Positions 46,766 to 54,591 are shown, counted from the stretch's first letter. The stretch: DNA of 64,000 nt from Microbacterium mitrae (GCF_008017445.1 NZ_VRSW01000001.1:310001-374000), one strand, 5' to 3'. Translations and numbers: made by a program. The notes: generated by a model not told the origin, from the letters alone.

Positions 46766-47290
46766 TTACCGCTTGATGTACTCGCTGAATCCGGCGCGCA
46801 CCTTATTGACCTTGGGCACGGCCACGGCAAGGCAGTAACCCTGAGTGGGGTTCTTCGTGAAGAAATCCTGGTGGTACTCCTCGGCACGGTAGAACGTGCT
46901 GGCCTCTTCCATCGTGGTCACGACGTCGCCGTCCCACAGACCCGCGGCACGCTTGCGCGCCTCGTCGAAGACGGCTTCCTGCTCAGGTGACGTGGGGAAC
47001 ATGGCCGAGCGGTACTGTGTACCGATGTCGTTGCCTTGGCGATTCAGCTGGCGCGGGTCGTGCATCGTGAAGAAGGCATCGAGAATGACGGAACCAGGAA
47101 TCACCTCCGGATCAAAGGTCACCGCCACGGCCTCAGCGTGGCCGGTGGCACCCGTGCAGACCTGCTCGTAGGTCGGGTTGACGGTGTCTCCGCCGATATA
47201 CCCGGAGACAACCTCCGAGATGCCGTTGAGCGCGCGATATGCGGCGTCGAGGCACCAAAAGCAACCGCCAGCCAAAACATACGTTTCCAC
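46766..47290 (-). CDS. msrA: Peptide methionine (S)-S-oxide reductase
   Basis: Repairs oxidised methionine; 174 aa. The active-site motif GCFWC places the catalytic cysteine at residue 10. Other conserved parts are VVSGYIGGDTVNPTYEQVCTGATGHAEAV, split across the fold, and the C-terminal EYHQDFFTKNPTQGYC. There is no signal peptide, so it acts in the cytoplasm. Confidence 0.96.
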   Translation of the reverse strand: METYVLAGGCFWCLDAAYRALNGISEVVSGYIGGDTVNPTYEQVCTGATGHAEAVAVTFDPEVIPGSVILDAFFTMHDPRQLNRQGNDIGTQYRSAMFPTSPEQEAVFDEARKRAAGLWDGDVVTTMEEASTFYRAEEYHQDFFTKNPTQGYCLAVAVPKVNKVRAGFSEYIKR

Positions 47291-47414
47291 GAATAGCCCT
47301 TCCGTTGTCGTTCTCTAACGCTACGCCGATTCTGGCCTACCAGGGCCAATGTCGGAGGCCAACCCTACAGTTCAAAGTAAGCGCAGGCCAGTGCATTCAG
47401 ATCAGGAGGAAGAC

Positions 47415-47666
47415 ATGAACGCTCTCATCACTCAGCCGCTTGAAATCACCGTGCATCACCATGAGATCATTCGTGGTGTTGGTGCTGGCCTGTGGCGAGT
47501 CACCGACCACCGCAGTTTCGTACTCGGCAACATTCAGGCCCTGCCCGAATCTCTGGGTGTGCGCTATCACGCGATGCGGTTCCACCCTCCGACGGCCACA
47601 TTCCGCAGCGTCGGTGCATTCTGGTCGCCCGACGAGGCTCTGCTTTGCCTGCGCCACTCACGATGA
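47415..47666 (+). CDS. Small hypothetical protein
   Basis: 83 aa from the ATG at 47415, preceded by AGGAGGA seven bases upstream, which strongly favours a real gene. The sequence begins NALITQPLEITVHHHEIIRG and ends FWSPDEALLCLRHSR; it is His/Arg-rich with no signal or membrane helix. I do not recognise a domain. It ends 20 bp before tRNA-Arg. Confidence 0.7.
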   Translation: MNALITQPLEITVHHHEIIRGVGAGLWRVTDHRSFVLGNIQALPESLGVRYHAMRFHPPTATFRSVGAFWSPDEALLCLRHSR

Positions 47667-47686
47667 CCGGTACGCTAGAGGTACAT

Positions 47687-47759
47687 CCCTCAGTAGCTCA
47701 GTGGATAGAGCAGCGGCCTTCTAATCCGCCGGTCACACGTTCGAATCGTGTCTGGGGGG
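47687..47759 (+). tRNA. tRNA-Arg (anticodon UCU)
   Basis: Acceptor CCCTCAG pairs with CTGGGGG (one T-G pair), D-arm GCTC/GAGC, T-arm ACACG/CGTGT, anticodon loop CTTCTAA (anticodon TCT). The anticodon stem GCGGC/TCCGC has a C-T mismatch at the pair next to the loop. Discriminator G; CCA not encoded. Confidence 0.9.
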
Positions 47760-47871
47760 CTCAGCGAGCGCAAGCGGCGTATGGCGATGCGGAACACCCG
47801 CACACCCGCTTGAGCCCGACATTTCGGCGGCTCAGCAGGTGTGCCGCCCCTACGGATTGAAGGTAGCTACG

Positions 47872-48495
47872 GTGAGTTCAAGCGAGAACGACCGCCTCGT
47901 ATGGATCGACTGCGAAATGACGGGGCTCGACCTCAGCATTGACGAGCTCGCCGAGATCGCCATCGTCGTGACCGACTTTGAGCTCAACATTCTCGACCCG
48001 GGGCTCTCGCTCGTCATTAAGCCGAGCGATGCCGCGCTCGAGAACATGGGCGAGTTCGTGACGAACATGCACACCACGAGCGGCCTCATCACCGAGATCC
48101 CCGACGGCATCAGCGTCGCTGAAGCTGAAGAGCGCGCTCTCGCGTACATTCGCCAGTTCGTGCCACAGGAGATGAAGGCACCGCTCGCCGGCAACACGAT
48201 CGGCACCGACCGCATGTTCCTCGCAAAGTACATGCCGCAGCTAGATTCTTTTTTGCATTATCGAAACGTCGATGTGTCCAGCATCAAGGAGCTTTCACGC
48301 CGCTGGTACCCGCGCGCTTACTTCCAGGCGCCGGCAAAAGATGGCGGTCACCGGGCACTTGCTGACATTCTCGAATCGATCCGCGAACTCGCGTACTACC
48401 GCCGCGCCGTCTTCGTTTCTGACCCCGGGCCGACAAGTGTCGAAGCGCGCGAGGCTTCCGAGGCCGTCGTGGCAAAGTTCGCTGAAAATCTATGA
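47872..48495 (+). CDS. orn: Oligoribonuclease
   Basis: 3'-5' exoribonuclease that finishes RNA decay by degrading 2-5-mers; 207 aa from the GTG at 47872 with GAAGG upstream. DEDDh residues: D and E in [10 protein letters not shown], then TIGTDRMFL, and the final HRALADI with the catalytic histidine and aspartate. It is flanked by tRNA-Arg and tRNA-His on the same strand. Confidence 0.96.
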   Translation: MSSSENDRLVWIDCEMTGLDLSIDELAEIAIVVTDFELNILDPGLSLVIKPSDAALENMGEFVTNMHTTSGLITEIPDGISVAEAEERALAYIRQFVPQEMKAPLAGNTIGTDRMFLAKYMPQLDSFLHYRNVDVSSIKELSRRWYPRAYFQAPAKDGGHRALADILESIRELAYYRRAVFVSDPGPTSVEAREASEAVVAKFAENL

Positions 48496-48533
48496 CAGAA
48501 TAGTGAAGGTGCTTCCGCTCGTTCGGAACACAT

Positions 48534-48610
48534 GGTGGGTATAGCTCAGTTGGTAGAGCGCTTGGTTGTGGTCCAGGAGGTCGCGGGTTCGAGCCCCGTT
48601 ACTCACCCCA
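48534..48610 (+). tRNA. tRNA-His (anticodon GUG)
   Basis: Acceptor GTGGGTA/TACTCAC with the histidine-specific extra G(-1) at 48534 opposite C73, anticodon stem CTTGG/CCAGG with loop TTGTGGT (anticodon GTG). CCA is encoded at 48608-48610. It marks the left edge of the accessory stretch. Confidence 0.96.
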
Positions 48611-48616
48611 CTATCC

Positions 48617-48652
48617 TGAGCGGGAGATCGTTGGCAAACGGCCTCCCGCTCA
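48617..48652 (+). terminator. Terminator after tRNA-His
   Basis: Perfect 10-bp stem (48617-48626 with 48643-48652), 16-base loop, followed by GAGATTTT. Confidence 0.75.
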
Positions 48653-48696
48653 GAGATTTTCGTGGGCGCCTTTGCGCTAACACCCGATGAGTCGCG

Positions 48697-48906
48697 TCAT
48701 CGTTGGCGGACTCGTCGTTCTGATGACCGCGAGTCACGGTCGAGGAGGGGTGTGTTCACCAGAATCTCGCCAGTTGCGAACCGCTGCCAGTTACACTGCC
48801 ACCCTGTATGAGGAACCGGAACGCCGTAGGTGCGCCCATTTCCAGCAGCGACTATTGCGGCCCGCCACGATTCAGTCTCGAACCACGACTCTCCGTAGAT
48901 GGGCGG
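48697..48906 (-). pseudogene. Possible gene fragment, unidentified
   Basis: On the minus strand an open frame of 69 codons without a start codon (bounded by a stop at 48907-48909) reads like real protein: IYGESWFETESWRAAIV, then GNGRTYGVPVPHTGWQ and NWQRFATGEILVNTP. The first part of the same protein may continue in another frame upstream. I cannot name the family. It looks like a decayed remnant at the edge of the accessory region; the alternative is chance. Confidence 0.3.
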
Positions 48907-48909
48907 CTA

Positions 48910-49017
48910 ACCCAGATCGTGCGTAAGAACCGTTGAACGTCATCGGTTGCGGCGCACGCAGTCTCGTTCGCGAGCATCAAGGCTCTCACAAAGGCGTCAG
49001 CAGACACGCCGAGACAT
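48910..49017. other. Non-coding interval upstream of the methylase gene
   Basis: I see no gene in this interval. Together with the fragment before it, it fills the 365 bp between the tRNA-His terminator and the palindromic operator. Confidence 0.4.
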
Positions 49018-49046
49018 TTGCGTCAGACCTGACGCAATAGTCTAGA
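49018..49046 (+). promoter_or_regulatory. Palindrome and probable promoter of the methylase gene
   Basis: TTGCGTCAG (49018-49026) and its reverse complement CTGACGCAA (49029-49037) form a near-perfect 20-bp palindrome with a 2-base centre. TTGCGT could be a -35 and TCTAGA (49041-49046), 17 bases further, a -10. Transcription would then begin at or within a few bases of the ATG at 49055, and no Shine-Dalgarno is present, so a leaderless mRNA under operator control is likely (inference). Confidence 0.5.
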
Positions 49047-49054
49047 GTTGAGCC

Positions 49055-51097
49055 ATGAACCATCTTGATCGCGCTGGCTTCAAACGCCTTGCCAACTCCA
49101 TGTCCAAAGCGTTCCGAGACTCGATGGGCGGCGGGATTGTTGAGCGGTTCGAGGCTGTATCGAAGCTCTTGTTCATCAAGGTTGTCGATGAGCGCATGGT
49201 TGCTGGGAACTGGCCGGGTGCGCCGAAGGCCGAACAGCCAGCACTGGAATGGCGCTCAGGCGACATCTCACGCACGGTATATGAACGTGCCCGCCAACTT
49301 TGGTTGAAGGCGACCGAGGGTCCTCTCGCGAAGGGATTGCAGCGTGATCGAGGCGGTTTCCCAGAGGACGTAGAGGCCGTGGCCCGCATCGTGAAGTTGC
49401 TGCAGCCGCACGCGCTTGATCGAGTAGATGTAGACATCAAGGGCGCGGCATACGAGGAACTACTGCGCGATACGTTCGAGAAGAACGACAACCAGCAGTA
49501 CTTCACACCACGTCATCTGATGGACTTTACCGTCGGAATGGCCGACCCCAGTTTCGATTCGATCATCTGTGACCCTGCGTCCGGTAGCGGAGGGTTCCTG
49601 GTCGGCGGGCTCAACTACGTCGCAGATCGCTACCCGGATGAGATTCCTCCTCAGGTCTACGGCGTGGACATTGACGCCCGAATGGCGTGGGTTGCCCGGA
49701 TCAACGTCTTCCTTCACGGGGGCGATCCAGCCAATGTTTTTCACCTTCCCGGCGCGGGATCGTTGAAACCTCTTCCGCAAATTCAGAAGGTGCTTCCGCG
49801 CGGCGGATTCACGACCATCCTGACCAACCCGCCTTTCGGTAGCGACATGACTGACACCGCCGCGTTGGACGGATTCCGCACAGGACGCGGCCGCCCCACC
49901 AGACGACGAGGCGTGCTTTTCATCGAGCGTTGTCTTGAACTTCTTAAGCCTGGTGGAACGCTCGCAGTCATCATTGACGACAGCATATTAAACCTTGACG
50001 GTAACGCGGACATCCGCGAACTACTTCGCAAAAAATCCATCATCCGCGCCGTCATCAGTCTTCCTGACGTCGCGTTCATGCCCTATTCAACCGCTAAGTC
50101 GTCAGTGGTGCTGGTTACCAAGAAGGACGGCGACACGTATCAGAAACCAGTATTCATGGCGGATGTCGAGCACGTTGGTAACCGACCGAACGGCGATCCT
50201 CTCTACCAAGAAGTGCCGTCTGTAGACGGAGTACGCCCACTTCTATCTGATCTGCCCGCTGTGCTTGCAGCTTGGAACCATTACAAGGAACTCGATGCGC
50301 TACCGGTTGACGCGGACCAGGACAAGGTATTCCTGGCTGACATCGATGCCTACTTGGGCCAGCCGTCTGGTGATCGTCTCGACGTGAATTTCTTCCATCC
50401 GACGCGCGCACATGCCGCGGCAACTCTCGCCCGTGCGAGCTCGCCAACCTACGCGCTGAGTGAGCTGTATGATTTTCACACTTCAGGGGTCAACGCCAGC
50501 GATTTGCATGGTGACAGCATTGTGAACTGGATCGGTCTTGGAGAGATTACTGCGGAGACCGGTGAGTACGAAGTCCTGCAGGTGCCGGGTGAACGAATTC
50601 GTTCAGCGGTCCGGGTCTACCAGGGTGGCGATGTACTCGTTTCGAAGCTACGCCCCAAGCTCCGCAAAGTTATCCGGGTGCCAGAGGAGGACGATGGAGG
50701 GATTTGCTCGGCCGAGATTCTGGTTCTGAGGCAGAAAGAAACACCAGCAGCTCCGGTAATCGACGACTACGTTGCATACCTCTTGCGGTCTGACCTCGGC
50801 TACGGCCAGCAGGTCTACCAGGTCACCGGAGTCGGACGCCCCCGCGTAAGTCCCACGGCATTGAAGCAACTGAGAGTTCCCGTGCCACCGCTGCATGAGC
50901 AGCGACTCATTCTCCGGGAACTAGATGCCGCGTTCGCACACTATCGGGAGCTACATCAGCAGGCGGATGCGCTGCGACAGCAGGCCCAGCAACTACTGCA
51001 TGCTGCCTATGCTTCATCCGTGGACGCCGTGACCTCCGGTGAAGGCATGTCCGACGTGGCAACTCCTGCGGCCGTAAGAGTCGCTCTGTCGGCCTGA
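49055..51097 (+). CDS. Type I-like DNA adenine methylase fused to one HsdS half
   Basis: Predicted N6-adenine DNA methyltransferase with its own specificity domain, 680 aa. HsdM_N-like helices occupy about residues 8-140. The catalytic domain has QYFTPRHLMDF (148-158), the SAM-binding motif I DPASGSGGF (173-181) and motif IV NPPF (258-261). From about 465 a single target-recognition domain of HsdS type follows: LVSKLRPKLRK, then GICSAEILVLR, VSPTALKQLRVPVPPLHEQRLI and a coiled coil at about 617-652. So M and half an S subunit are joined, with only one TRD. No HsdR is nearby; a convergent putative nuclease overlaps its 3' end by 91 bp. Codon use looks less GC-biased than in flanking genes. Confidence 0.88.
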   Translation: MNHLDRAGFKRLANSMSKAFRDSMGGGIVERFEAVSKLLFIKVVDERMVAGNWPGAPKAEQPALEWRSGDISRTVYERARQLWLKATEGPLAKGLQRDRGGFPEDVEAVARIVKLLQPHALDRVDVDIKGAAYEELLRDTFEKNDNQQYFTPRHLMDFTVGMADPSFDSIICDPASGSGGFLVGGLNYVADRYPDEIPPQVYGVDIDARMAWVARINVFLHGGDPANVFHLPGAGSLKPLPQIQKVLPRGGFTTILTNPPFGSDMTDTAALDGFRTGRGRPTRRRGVLFIERCLELLKPGGTLAVIIDDSILNLDGNADIRELLRKKSIIRAVISLPDVAFMPYSTAKSSVVLVTKKDGDTYQKPVFMADVEHVGNRPNGDPLYQEVPSVDGVRPLLSDLPAVLAAWNHYKELDALPVDADQDKVFLADIDAYLGQPSGDRLDVNFFHPTRAHAAATLARASSPTYALSELYDFHTSGVNASDLHGDSIVNWIGLGEITAETGEYEVLQVPGERIRSAVRVYQGGDVLVSKLRPKLRKVIRVPEEDDGGICSAEILVLRQKETPAAPVIDDYVAYLLRSDLGYGQQVYQVTGVGRPRVSPTALKQLRVPVPPLHEQRLILRELDAAFAHYRELHQQADALRQQAQQLLHAAYASSVDAVTSGEGMSDVATPAAVRVALSA

Positions 51098-51900
51098 CCC
51101 AACTCATCTGCACGCTCCTGAATGTCGATCATCCTTAGTAGCTTCTTGACGCGTGGGCTCAGGTCGTCAGCATCACGGCGAGTCGCATGGACGAGCCGGT
51201 TGACCTTGCCGAAGTTCGAATCCTTGTTGCCAGACTGCGCCAGCGCAATGCCGTCGGAGTCGAATGATCCGCCAGCAAGTACCTGCCGAAGATCGCGTTC
51301 CTTCGCAACCTCGATGGCGGGGATAAACAACGCTCCCAGGAGTGCAGGAATCATTAATGTCGTGTCGTCGTGGCGGATAGTTGACCATTGCCACGAGACG
51401 TAAAGTAAATAGTCGTCATGCGGCGAGACCTCCCCGATCGGCAAGTCGAAGCGGGCGGATGCTTCAGCGCTCTCGTCGTGAAGGGTCTTAACGTCGAGCC
51501 GAAGTTCGGGCACCCAGTCCGAGTTTCGAATGAAAAAATCGCCGAATTGATTCGTCACGTTGTGGGTCACGTGAAGCTCAGGCGCATCTCCACTCTTGAA
51601 AAATCCGGCGAGGAGGTTGATCAGCGAATATTCAATTAGCGCACTGACCCGGCTACGGAACGCACTCAGATTGCGAGCAGCAGTCGGCAATGTTTCGGTT
51701 GGCAAGCGGCTGAGGAGTTCCGGAGCAACATCTGAGTTAAACCGACTCACGAGCGCATCGCTCAGCGCGTCCAACTGATCAGGGAGTGTGTTCGCGCCAA
51801 GTCGGCGCAACATTAAAGCATTAGTGATCAACATAGAAGGACCATACTGTCGCACAGGGCCATGCTCCGCGAATGCCGCGCTAGTGAACCGGAGTCGCAT
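51007..51900 (-). CDS. Putative PD-(D/E)XK restriction endonuclease
   Basis: 297 aa from the ATG at 51900, which has TATAAC as a possible -10 about 20 bases upstream; longer in-frame starts read as non-protein-like Arg/Cys-rich sequence. No named family is recognised, but a nuclease pattern is visible: a helix with Glu90 (SALIEYSL), Asp121 in NQFGDFFIRN, then 14 residues to D136-V-K138 in LRLDVKTL, matching D-x(10-20)-(D/E)xK. A helical C-terminal region ends in an acidic Ser/Thr tail. It converges on the fused methylase and shares 91 bp with its 3' end. A restriction partner is the best guess; biochemical role unproved. Confidence 0.55.
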   Translation of the reverse strand: MRLRFTSAAFAEHGPVRQYGPSMLITNALMLRRLGANTLPDQLDALSDALVSRFNSDVAPELLSRLPTETLPTAARNLSAFRSRVSALIEYSLINLLAGFFKSGDAPELHVTHNVTNQFGDFFIRNSDWVPELRLDVKTLHDESAEASARFDLPIGEVSPHDDYLLYVSWQWSTIRHDDTTLMIPALLGALFIPAIEVAKERDLRQVLAGGSFDSDGIALAQSGNKDSNFGKVNRLVHATRRDADDLSPRVKKLLRMIDIQERADELGQADRATLTAAGVATSDMPSPEVTASTDEA

Positions 51901-52110
51901 GCACTGGGTCTGCACAGCGGTTATAGCCCTCACACACCACGAGGGGCGTTCATCGCAGGTGGCGTTTGTGAGCCCATTCCAGATGCCAGCACTCGCAATA
52001 GTTGCGCGTGCGGATTTTCGACGTCTCGTGTATTGAAGTGCGATGATGCGCTCGAGGATGACGGAATTGATTGTGCTTGAACACGGATTTCGGCGCTGGT
52101 AACCGCTCAA

Positions 52111-52218
52111 AGATCGCCAGCTCGAACGGCACGAGTGGGTCAGTATTGTCCTGGTACTCGGTACCGATGCTCGCCTCGTTGATCCAGAAGCGTCATTCGC
52201 ATCGGATTACTTTGAGTT
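52111..52218. other. Non-coding scar between nuclease gene and DUF6157 remnant
   Basis: No intact gene. One plus-strand frame (from about 52107, extending into the DUF6157 remnant) reads protein-like (LERHEWVSIVLVLGTDARLV) but has no start and a stop directly before it; it may be another decayed fragment. Confidence 0.3.
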
Positions 52219-52538
52219 CTACCCCGCTCGCTTCGAGCGCATGGCTTTGACCTGCCTAAGCGTGGGGTCAGCGGCGATGAACGAAGACAAGCCTGGTCTT
52301 TTGCAAAGAACGCTTCGCGCTCCGCTGGCTTAGCTTCGGCGGCAATGTCATTGCGCATCGCATGCACTTCGAACATCACATCGTCGCTCGTGAAGCGGTA
52401 CGGATTCTCCGCGATGAGTGCGTACTGCAGCGCAGCTACCGTTGGCGCCTTACCTCCGATGGGCGGCCGCTCAGCGACCGAGGCGGGGCAATCTTCTGCG
52501 ACCTGAATAAAGGTTCCGATGTAATTCGTGCTTCCCAT
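52219..52538 (-). pseudogene. DUF6157 gene with internal deletion
   Basis: From the ATG at 52538 the frame encodes a clear DUF6157 N-terminus: STNYIGTFIQVAEDCPASV, then KAPTVAALQYALIAENPYRF, TSDDVMFEVHA and AFFAKDQACLRSSPLTP. The conserved middle (GWGIHAD...VALYGVES in the family) is missing. The family C-terminus then appears in another frame as DPTLRQVKAMRSKRAG with a TAG at 52219-52221. The join is at about 52260-52272, where the two parts share GACCCCACGCTT-like sequence, so a deletion of roughly 90 bp between short repeats, leaving a frameshift, explains it. Family function is unknown. Confidence 0.72.
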
Positions 52539-52619
52539 GCGTTCAGTCTGGCTCGAACAGAGTGGCCGGCAATAGCAAAAAAGCGACAGCCTGATGCCAC
52601 CGCGTGCAACAATGACGCG

Positions 52620-53192
52620 ATGACTGCTGTCCCTGTTGATCGAGAGCGCCCGATCGCCGCCGCGGAACAATCCTGTGTGCTCTATCCGAACTGGTTGGCA
52701 CGGTATCAGGCGGGATGGATCACCCCTGACCCGGCCGTGTCGGCAGTAGTCGATCAGTATTGGCATGTCTCTTGGGCGCTCAATGACGACGAACAGCTTG
52801 ACCAGCCGATCATCGATCTGCCTGCCTTCACGCTGACCGTCGAAGAAGGGAATGTGCCCGCACCCCTCGTCGTTACGGGGCTCCATGAAGACGACGGTGT
52901 GTTCTGGCTTGAGCCTTCCGAGGTTCCAGAACTCACCGAAATCGAACACAACGGCTGGGTGTTCCCGCTCGCCCGCGCGTCGTTCTCGACGTATCAGTGC
53001 GACGGCGTCATCGATGTGATCTGGAACGAAGTTCATCTCTATGCTGAGACGCCGCCTACCCCAGGTGACTACGCTACGGTCAGCATGTCGGTCAACAGCT
53101 ATACCTTCGACGCGGCGAGCGGTGTCGAGCACGTGCAAGCGCTCGCTACGATATATTTAAGCAGTCTCATAACGGCCGATCGACGGCGATGA
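52620..53192 (+). CDS. Chimeric protein: AraC-regulator N-terminus joined to unknown sequence
   Basis: 190 aa from the ATG at 52620. Residues 19-90 resemble the N-terminal DUF6597-type sensor domain of AraC regulators (CVLYPNWLARYQ, VVDQYWHVSWAL, IIDLPAFTLTVEEGNVPAPL). After about residue 90 (nt ~52888) the expected continuation is lost and the remaining 100 residues (LEPSEVPELTEIEHNGWVF, VIWNEVHLYAETPP) do not match it; no C-terminal helix-turn-helix exists. It may be a rearranged regulator remnant still open by chance, or a new small protein. No Shine-Dalgarno is visible. Confidence 0.5.
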   Translation: MTAVPVDRERPIAAAEQSCVLYPNWLARYQAGWITPDPAVSAVVDQYWHVSWALNDDEQLDQPIIDLPAFTLTVEEGNVPAPLVVTGLHEDDGVFWLEPSEVPELTEIEHNGWVFPLARASFSTYQCDGVIDVIWNEVHLYAETPPTPGDYATVSMSVNSYTFDAASGVEHVQALATIYLSSLITADRRR

Positions 53193-53266
53193 GCACCTCC
53201 GAATCAGGCCCCGCAATGCACGGCTGGCCCGGATGATTACCCGCTCAAGAGATTGCAAGGCCGCCA

Positions 53267-53893
53267 ATGACGTGGACGCTGTGGGTCACGCTCCTTTTCG
53301 CCACTGTCGTCATTAGTCTGACGCCTGGTGCGGGTGCCGTGAACACGATGACGAACGCCATCAACGAAGGCTGGCGCCGCTCGTTCTGGGGCATCGTTGG
53401 CCAGCAGCTCGCCCTCGTGGTGCATGTCATCATCGTGGCGGCTGGCGTCGGCGTCTTCATCGCGCAGAACCCCGTGCTCTTCGAGATCGTGCGATATGCG
53501 GGCGCCGCGTACCTGGTCTACCTCGGCCTGCGCCTCATCTTCGCCCGCGTTCAAGACACGGAAGAGGACACCGAGGCCGCGCGTAGCCGCGAAAGCGGCT
53601 GGTCAATGCTGCGACGCGGCTTCTGGGTCAATATCCTCAACCCTAAAGCGATCGTTTTCTTCCTGGCGTTTGTGCCGCAGTTCATTCGCCTCGATCAAGA
53701 TCCGCTCCCCCAGTACCTCATCCTGATCGCGACGGTCATCGTCGTTGACATCCTTGTGATGTGGTTCTTCTTCGCGGTCGCGGCCCGCCCGTTCCGACGC
53801 CTCACCGCCACGGCTAAGGGTCAGCGCCTTCTCAACCGCATTTTTGGTTCCCTTTTCATCGCCGTCGCTGCCCTCCTCGCGATCGCTCACTGA
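53267..53893 (+). CDS. LysE/RhtB-family amino-acid exporter
   Basis: 208-aa membrane protein with six predicted helices. The start matches the family: WVTLLFATVVISLTPGAGAV with the SLTPGPxx motif in the form SLTPGAGA. A second conserved block is RRGFWVNILNPKAIVFFLAFVPQF (about residues 116-139). It exports an amino acid or derivative such as lysine, threonine or homoserine lactone; the substrate is not known. It is the first ordinary chromosomal gene after the accessory stretch. Confidence 0.9.
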   Translation: MTWTLWVTLLFATVVISLTPGAGAVNTMTNAINEGWRRSFWGIVGQQLALVVHVIIVAAGVGVFIAQNPVLFEIVRYAGAAYLVYLGLRLIFARVQDTEEDTEAARSRESGWSMLRRGFWVNILNPKAIVFFLAFVPQFIRLDQDPLPQYLILIATVIVVDILVMWFFFAVAARPFRRLTATAKGQRLLNRIFGSLFIAVAALLAIAH

Positions 53894-53950
53894 CCGACGA
53901 CACCGGGGCCGCTGACATACTGGCTAGCGAGCGGAAGAACGGAGCCGACA

Positions 53951-54298
53951 ATGGAGATGAGCGCAGAAGCGTTCGACGACCTCGTCTCGGATGAGCTCGA
54001 TCTACTCCCCGAAGAGATGATTGCGGGCCTCGACAACATCATCTTCGTTGTGGAGGACTACAGCGAAGATGGCTCCACCGACCTCCTCGGCCTCTACGAC
54101 GGCCTCGCCCTCACCGAACGCGATCGTTACGGAATGGGCGACCTGCCCGACCGCATTATCGTCTACCGCATGGCGCACTTGCTCGCCTGCGAGACCGAAG
54201 ACGAACTGCGTGACGAGGTGCACACCACGCTCGTTCACGAGATCGCGCACTTCTACGGCATCGATGACGCGCGCCTGCACGAACTAGGCTGGGCGTAA
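53951..54298 (+). CDS. Metallopeptidase-family protein (minimal zincin)
   Basis: 115 aa acidic protein with a zincin motif: HEIAH at residues 96-100 followed by FYGID, i.e. HExxHxxGxxD, with the third ligand Asp105. The N-terminal part FDDLVSDELDLLPEEM and DRIIVYRMAHLLACETEDEL are typical of this small bacterial family (PF06262-like). An alternative ATG lies two codons in. Its stop overlaps the clpS start (TAATG). Role unknown; context suggests proteostasis. Confidence 0.87.
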   Translation: MEMSAEAFDDLVSDELDLLPEEMIAGLDNIIFVVEDYSEDGSTDLLGLYDGLALTERDRYGMGDLPDRIIVYRMAHLLACETEDELRDEVHTTLVHEIAHFYGIDDARLHELGWA

Positions 54299-54591
54299 TG
54301 AGTACCCTCACTTTGCCCGACATCGACCTCGACCACGAGGTCACGGTCGACCCTGCAAAGTCGTGGCAGACCACCGTCTGGGATGACCCGGTCAACCTCA
54401 TGTCGTACGTTTCGCGCGTCTTCCGCGACTACTTCGGCTTCACTCACGAGAAGGCCGAAGAACTAATGCTCGCCGTTCACAACGAGGGTCGCGCGATCGT
54501 CGCGACCGGTGCCCGCGAGCAAATGGAACTGCACGTGCAGGCCATGCACGGTTACGGGCTCTGGGCCACCGTCGATCAGGCTGCGACGTGA
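54298..54591 (+). CDS. clpS: ATP-dependent Clp protease adaptor ClpS
   Basis: N-end-rule adaptor delivering substrates to the Clp machine (ClpC in actinobacteria); 97 aa. Core motifs: WQTTVWDDPVNLMSYVSRVFRDYFG with the substrate-pocket region, and the helix AEELMLAVHNEGRAIV. It overlaps the metallopeptidase by 1 bp and the DUF2017 gene by 4 bp. Confidence 0.95.
   Translation: MSTLTLPDIDLDHEVTVDPAKSWQTTVWDDPVNLMSYVSRVFRDYFGFTHEKAEELMLAVHNEGRAIVATGAREQMELHVQAMHGYGLWATVDQAAT

Noticed and set aside
48534..48610. Active integrative element inserted in tRNA-His
   Set aside because: No integrase, excisionase or tRNA 3'-end duplication could be found; only a weak flanking similarity remains.
48687..48926. 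Plus-strand 79-codon ORF after tRNA-His
   Set aside because: No ribosome-binding site and unlikely composition; the opposite strand carries a more protein-like fragment.
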